Made by a program: the position numbers and the translations under genes. Under the pieces are notes generated by a model. The model did no database searches. It saw nothing but the letters and a program-made list of their open reading frames with translations, and had not been told where the DNA came from. A DNA stretch of 64,000 nucleotides, from the NCBI RefSeq assembly GCF_030997045.1, contig NZ_CP116899.1:4798001-4862000 (forward strand). The letters are read 5' to 3'. The stretch is from Microbulbifer sp. TB1203. GTDB taxonomy: Bacteria; Pseudomonadota; Gammaproteobacteria; Pseudomonadales; Cellvibrionaceae. Below are positions 60,584-64,000 of the stretch, piece after piece. Positions within the stretch are counted from its first letter, which is position 1. Each line of letters starts with the position of its first letter.

Positions 60584-62113
60584 TCAGTGGTGACGATGTG
60601 CATCTTCCGGCGCCTCCTGAGCATCCTCTGCATGGTGGGGTGGGAGCTTTTCCGCCTCTTTCCGCGCGCCGGGCATGGCGCTGTCCATTCCGCGCATTCC
60701 GCCGGCCGCCGGGCGCAGGTATTCGTGGGGATCCACGGCTCCGAGGGCGATGCTGTCGCTGCTGGGCAGGCGCCGGCCCACGGCTTCCGCCAGCGCAGCG
60801 CGAGCCACCCAGTAATCACCCAGCGCCTGCAGGTATCCCTGGAAGGCGTCGTATTCCCGCTGCTTGCTGAGCAGCAGTTCAAAGGTGCCGATCAGCATAA
60901 AGTTTTCCTCCAACTGCGCCTGGGCCACTGCCTCCATACGGGCAGGCACCAGACGGGTCCTGTACACCTCCACCCGCGCGCGGGCATTCTGTGTGCCGAC
61001 GTAGGCTAGGCGCACGCCGTTGTCGGTGTTCAGCATCAGCCGCGCGACTTCGCTGATGGCCTTCTGCAGTTCGGCATCCACCTCCAGCAGTCGGTCGCCG
61101 CGCTGGTTAAAAATGGGGATCTCCCACTCGAGGGTGGGACCCAGCAGACGCGCGCCGTCGGTCTCGCGTTCGTACTCTACGCCGATATCCAGTTCGCCCA
61201 GCCAGCGCCGCCAGTTGTTATAGCAGAGCTTGTCCGCCAGCCGATCGGTCCGCGCGATGGCGGCGGCCAAGTCCAGGCGGTTTTCCCGCGCCAACAGCAA
61301 CAGCTGGTGCAGTTCGTCCTCCCGGGCCACCGGCAGTGCCAGCTGCGTCGGCGCATCCCAGTCGCCAGCGACGGAAAGTCCGAGAATCGCCGCCAGTTTG
61401 GTGCGCGCGGCGAAGGCGGCGTTCTCCGCCTCTAGTGAGTTTATCTGCGCCTCCGCGGCCGCCGCATTTTCCAGCGCCAGCTGGCGCGGGGTCAGGTTGC
61501 CGGCCTGGAAATAGCGCTCCGCCAGCTGCCGCGAAAGGTCGGCGGCCCTGGCCACCTGTGCGCGCATGGCGGCCACTTGTTTTGCGGTGACAAAATGGTA
61601 GAAGGCCTCCTCCGCCTTCGCCGCCAGTTGCAGAAGCTCGGCGCCGATTTCCCGCTGCACTATGGCGAATTCCGCCTCTGCCAGGCGTCTGCGGGCGGGG
61701 AGGGTAATCAGATCGGAAAGGGAGACGACCAGGCTGTAGGTGTTTTGGCTCACGTCGCCGGCGCGATTGGAATCCAGCACCGCAGCGGAAAAGACCGGAT
61801 TGCGGATGCGCCCGGCGCGATACACATCGGCGGCGGCGATGCCCAGTTTGGCGTAGTGGGCGCGAATTTCCGGGTTGTTGATCAGCGCGATTTGCATGGC
61901 GCTGTCTGCGGTGAGCGGCGCGGCGCCGAGTTCGGATACCAGCGTGGGGACCAGCTCTGGATCCACAGCTTCTGCCGGCCGGCCCCGCGCCCGCACCTGA
62001 TCGACCACCTGGCTCCGCCCCAGGTCCGCGGGCAGCGGCGTGCAGGCCGCCACCCCGAGCGCTACGGCCAGGAACAGGTGCGGCGCGCGAGTTCCCTTTC
62101 GCCGATGGGCCAC
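60584..62113 (-). CDS. TolC-family outer-membrane efflux lipoprotein (CusC-like)
   Basis: A 509-residue outer-membrane factor with a lipoprotein signal (FLAVALGVAACTP) and two long helical repeats typical of TolC: LISQA-type pattern ADSAMQIALINNPEIRAHYAKLGIAAADVYRAGRIRNPVF, then VSLSDLITLPARRRLAEAEFAIVQREIGAELL. It ends in a His-rich tail (EDAHRHH), suggesting metal contact. It starts the copper operon. The pump and adaptor it would serve are not in this operon; the HlyD protein at 5873 is far away. Confidence 0.9.
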   Translation of the reverse strand: MAHRRKGTRAPHLFLAVALGVAACTPLPADLGRSQVVDQVRARGRPAEAVDPELVPTLVSELGAAPLTADSAMQIALINNPEIRAHYAKLGIAAADVYRAGRIRNPVFSAAVLDSNRAGDVSQNTYSLVVSLSDLITLPARRRLAEAEFAIVQREIGAELLQLAAKAEEAFYHFVTAKQVAAMRAQVARAADLSRQLAERYFQAGNLTPRQLALENAAAAEAQINSLEAENAAFAARTKLAAILGLSVAGDWDAPTQLALPVAREDELHQLLLLARENRLDLAAAIARTDRLADKLCYNNWRRWLGELDIGVEYERETDGARLLGPTLEWEIPIFNQRGDRLLEVDAELQKAISEVARLMLNTDNGVRLAYVGTQNARARVEVYRTRLVPARMEAVAQAQLEENFMLIGTFELLLSKQREYDAFQGYLQALGDYWVARAALAEAVGRRLPSSDSIALGAVDPHEYLRPAAGGMRGMDSAMPGARKEAEKLPPHHAEDAQEAPEDAHRHH

Positions 62114-62162
62114 CGTTTCTTCCCTGAATTCATTTCCCGGCAGTCAGTGTAGTAGAGGCCGC

Positions 62163-62650
62163 TCAGCTGCCGAAGTCGTCAAATGCGATCAAGCCCCGAG
62201 CCCGCCCCGCCGGCAGTGAATTTTCCGGTGTCGGCTGGATACGCACGTTGAGTACCAGCGGAGAACCCTGCTCGCGCGGGCTGTTGGCCATTGAAATAGG
62301 ATCGGCTACAGGGTTCGCGGTGATCCGCGTTGGCGGCGGCCTGCCAGTTCGCCCAGTCGGGGCGGTAATCCGGGTCCAACAGGATTTCCGCCAGGCGCAG
62401 GTTCGGGACAGCAATTGCAGCCCTGTTCGCAGTTGTCCAGACCGTCGTCTTTATTGCAGTAGTGTGTGTCTGCCTGCGCGGAGCAGTGGTCTCGATGGCC
62501 GCTGTCCGTTTCGCCTTGAGTGGGCAGGTCAAGGAATATTCCCGAAGCACAGGGAGCGGCCGTCGCCTGCCCGCCGGCGGCCAAACAACGAGAGTCATAG
62601 TAGTGTTCGGGCGAGTCCTCGGCACATGGAATTATTCTGTTAATTGGGAC
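62163..62650 (-). pseudogene. Probable frameshifted remnant of a Cys-rich exported protein
   Basis: No single frame spans this stretch, yet each of three frames has a protein-like part. One gives ASGIFLDLPTQGETDSGHRDHCSAQADTHYCNKDD and NCEQGCNCCPEP (62340-62600). A second gives NLRLAEILLDPDYRPDWANWQ (about 62330-62400). A third gives SPLVLNVRIQPTPENSLPAG near 62165-62300. The Cys-rich part resembles the protein at 58805-59185. Two frameshifts in an old copper-related gene would explain it; sequencing error is the alternative. The gap 62651-62868 holds no gene I can defend. Confidence 0.4.
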
Positions 62651-62868
62651 GAATGGCCCAGTGCATAAGCCGGTGTCCGCCGTCGTAATACAACTCCCAT
62701 GGCCACTCCCCTATAAATGTCCGGTATTCCAAAAGTGGCTGGCTATACTTCCTGGGCGGGTTGTTCTGCAGGGAGCTGCATGGGTGAAATCGCCGCAGTG
62801 GCGGCGATAGAGGGAAAGGCCACTCGCTAAGGCACCGATCGACTTTACTCCCGACACTGGAGACGAAT

Positions 62869-63189
62869 ATGAATCGCAAAGTGACCTCGGCTGCGCTGGC
62901 GCTTGCCTTCAGTACCGCGGTAACCCTGGCGGCTTCCCCAGCACTTGCGGCCGGTGACAAGGACAAAGGCGACAAGGACAAAGGCGACAAGGAGAAGTGT
63001 TACGGCGTGGCCCTGGCCGGCCAGAACGACTGCGCCGACGGCCCCGGCACCACCTGCGCGGGCTCCTCCAAGAGAAACTACCAGGGCAATACCTGGAAGT
63101 ATGTGCCCAAGGGCACCTGCAAGGAGATACCGTCACCCACCTCCCCCACCGGCAAGGGCCAGTTGCAGCCGTTCCAGGAGAAGGGCTGA
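62869..63189 (+). CDS. bufA1: DUF2282 protein, bufferin-type precursor peptide
   Basis: A 106-residue protein with a signal peptide (cleaved near SPALA) and a DUF2282 domain: EKCYGVALAGQNDCADGPGTTCAGSSKRNYQGNTWKYVPKGTC. Cysteines at 44, 55, 63 and 84 have the spacing seen in bufferins, periplasmic peptides that bind copper after some cysteines are converted to thiooxazoles. A lysine/aspartate repeat (DKDKGDKDKGDKEK) precedes the domain. GGAGA lies before the ATG. The modifying enzyme gene follows six bases later. Confidence 0.88.
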   Translation: MNRKVTSAALALAFSTAVTLAASPALAAGDKDKGDKDKGDKEKCYGVALAGQNDCADGPGTTCAGSSKRNYQGNTWKYVPKGTCKEIPSPTSPTGKGQLQPFQEKG

Positions 63190-63195
63190 TCACCG

Positions 63196-64000
63196 ATGAG
63201 CCTCCCAGTGGCGGCCGGTGTTGGCCTCAAGCCCGAACACTTCCGGCAGGTGCTCGATACAACGCCGCCGCTGGGGTTCTTTGAAATCCACGCGGAAAAC
63301 TACTTGGTGGCGGGCGGCCCAATGCACCACTATCTGGAGCGGGTCTGCGCGTGCTACCCACTGTCGGTGCACGGCGTGGGCCTGTCCATCGGCGGCGAGG
63401 AGCCCCTGGACCGCGGTCACCTCCAGGCTCTGCGCGCACTGCTCGACCGCTACCGGCCGGCGGTCTTTTCCGAGCACCTGGCCTGGTCCTCCCACGGCGG
63501 TACTTTTTTCAATGACCTGCTGCCGCTGCCCTACAACCGGCGCACCCTGGAGCGCGTGTGCGAGCATATCGAGCAGGTGCAGGAAGCGCTCGGCCGACGG
63601 ATTCTGCTGGAGAATCCCTCCACTTATGTGGAGTTCTCCGGCACCAGCTACAGCGAGGCGGAGTTTATCGACGAACTGGTAAAGCGCAGCGGCTGCGGCC
63701 TGCTGCTGGACGTGAACAATGCCTATATCTCCTGCATCAATCACGGCCGCGACCTGGAGGCATTCCTTTCCGCATTGCCGCTGGACGCGGTGGGTGAGAT
63801 TCACCTGGCCGGGTTTTACCGCGACCGCGACAGTCTGGGCGCCCCACTGCTGATCGACAGCCACGGCAGCGCCGTGGACCGGGCGGTGTGGCAGGCCTAC
63901 GAATCGGTGCTGGAGCGGACCGGCCCGTTGCCCACGCTGATCGAGTGGGACAACGCTATTCCGCCACTCGAGACCCTGTGCGCGGAGGCGGCGCGGGCGC
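63196..64000 (+). CDS. bufB: DUF692 multinuclear iron enzyme, bufferin maturase (3' end cut by window)
   Basis: From ATG 63196 the frame is open to the window edge (268 codons). It shows the TIM-barrel DUF692 pattern: GLKPEHFRQVL, GFFEIHAENYLVAGG, SVHGVGLSIGG, FSEHLAWSSHGG, LLENPSTYVEF, LLLDVNNAYISCINHG, GEIHLAGF, LIDSHGSAVD and PTLIEWDNAIPPL. The His, Glu, Asp and Asn residues in these match the iron ligands of MbnB-type enzymes. It acts with a partner (DUF2063, expected just outside the window) to modify precursor cysteines. Confidence 0.9.
   Translation, partial: MSLPVAAGVGLKPEHFRQVLDTTPPLGFFEIHAENYLVAGGPMHHYLERVCACYPLSVHGVGLSIGGEEPLDRGHLQALRALLDRYRPAVFSEHLAWSSHGGTFFNDLLPLPYNRRTLERVCEHIEQVQEALGRRILLENPSTYVEFSGTSYSEAEFIDELVKRSGCGLLLDVNNAYISCINHGRDLEAFLSALPLDAVGEIHLAGFYRDRDSLGAPLLIDSHGSAVDRAVWQAYESVLERTGPLPTLIEWDNAIPPLETLCAEAARA

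Overview
The window is high-GC gammaproteobacterial chromosome with a lower-GC accessory block between about 34.8 and 53 kb. Gene content (ParC, AceK, SelO, PPK/PPX, PhoX, TonB-linked phytase, DUF692/DUF2282 bufferin genes, many REP-like hairpins) suggests a marine or soil member of the Cellvibrionales, perhaps Microbulbifer-like. That assignment is inference from gene content only. No tRNA, rRNA or CRISPR array was recognised.

0-17 kb: ordinary chromosomal genes. These are a FetA/YbbL-type ABC ATPase cut by the window edge, a DUF2214 membrane protein, azoreductase with a divergent LysR regulator, parC, a HlyD-type adaptor, a DUF2147 protein, selO, divergent ppx and ppk, a lipoprotein, aceK, a MarC-type membrane protein, and a coupled NIPSNAP/ABM pair with a divergent ArsR-type regulator. 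Several small hairpin repeat families lie between genes and sometimes supply a stop codon or a C-terminal tail.

17-25 kb: a phosphate-scavenging group (PhoX phosphatase, TonB-dependent receptor, two-domain beta-propeller phytase with a candidate Pho box). It is followed by a broken REP-associated tyrosine transposase (RAYT) bracketed by its REP sequences, and an outer-membrane beta-barrel protein.

25-34.7 kb: an unusual replication pair (a protein with four DnaT-type repeats overlapping a lambda-P-like gene), an acetate kinase-phosphoketolase operon, and a copper P-type ATPase with three divergent small genes (ferritin-like, DUF5676, YHS).

34.8-54 kb: accessory DNA, most of it a chromosomal integron. 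The integrase gene intI (53018-54013) has a LexA-like box on its promoter. Gene cassettes run leftward from it, all on the minus strand, separated by about a dozen recognisable attC sites. The array carries two near-identical group II introns (probably IIC-attC class) whose 5' ends abut attC cores, and two near-identical IS1182-family elements inserted at attC cores. It also has a duplicated cassette without a convincing gene. Cassette products include a GFA-family protein, an SRPBCC protein, a DUF4259 protein, a secreted PLA2-like protein, a zinc ribbon coupled to a small membrane protein, and several unknowns.

54-64 kb: a copper-handling locus on the minus strand (TolC-like, two multicopper oxidases, CopB, DUF411, a Cys/His/Met-rich protein, cytochrome c, small periplasmic proteins). 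Next to it, on the plus strand, is a bufferin-type locus: a DUF2282 precursor and a DUF692 maturase that runs off the window. The copper ATPase, the multicopper oxidase operon and the bufferin locus together suggest layered copper defence.
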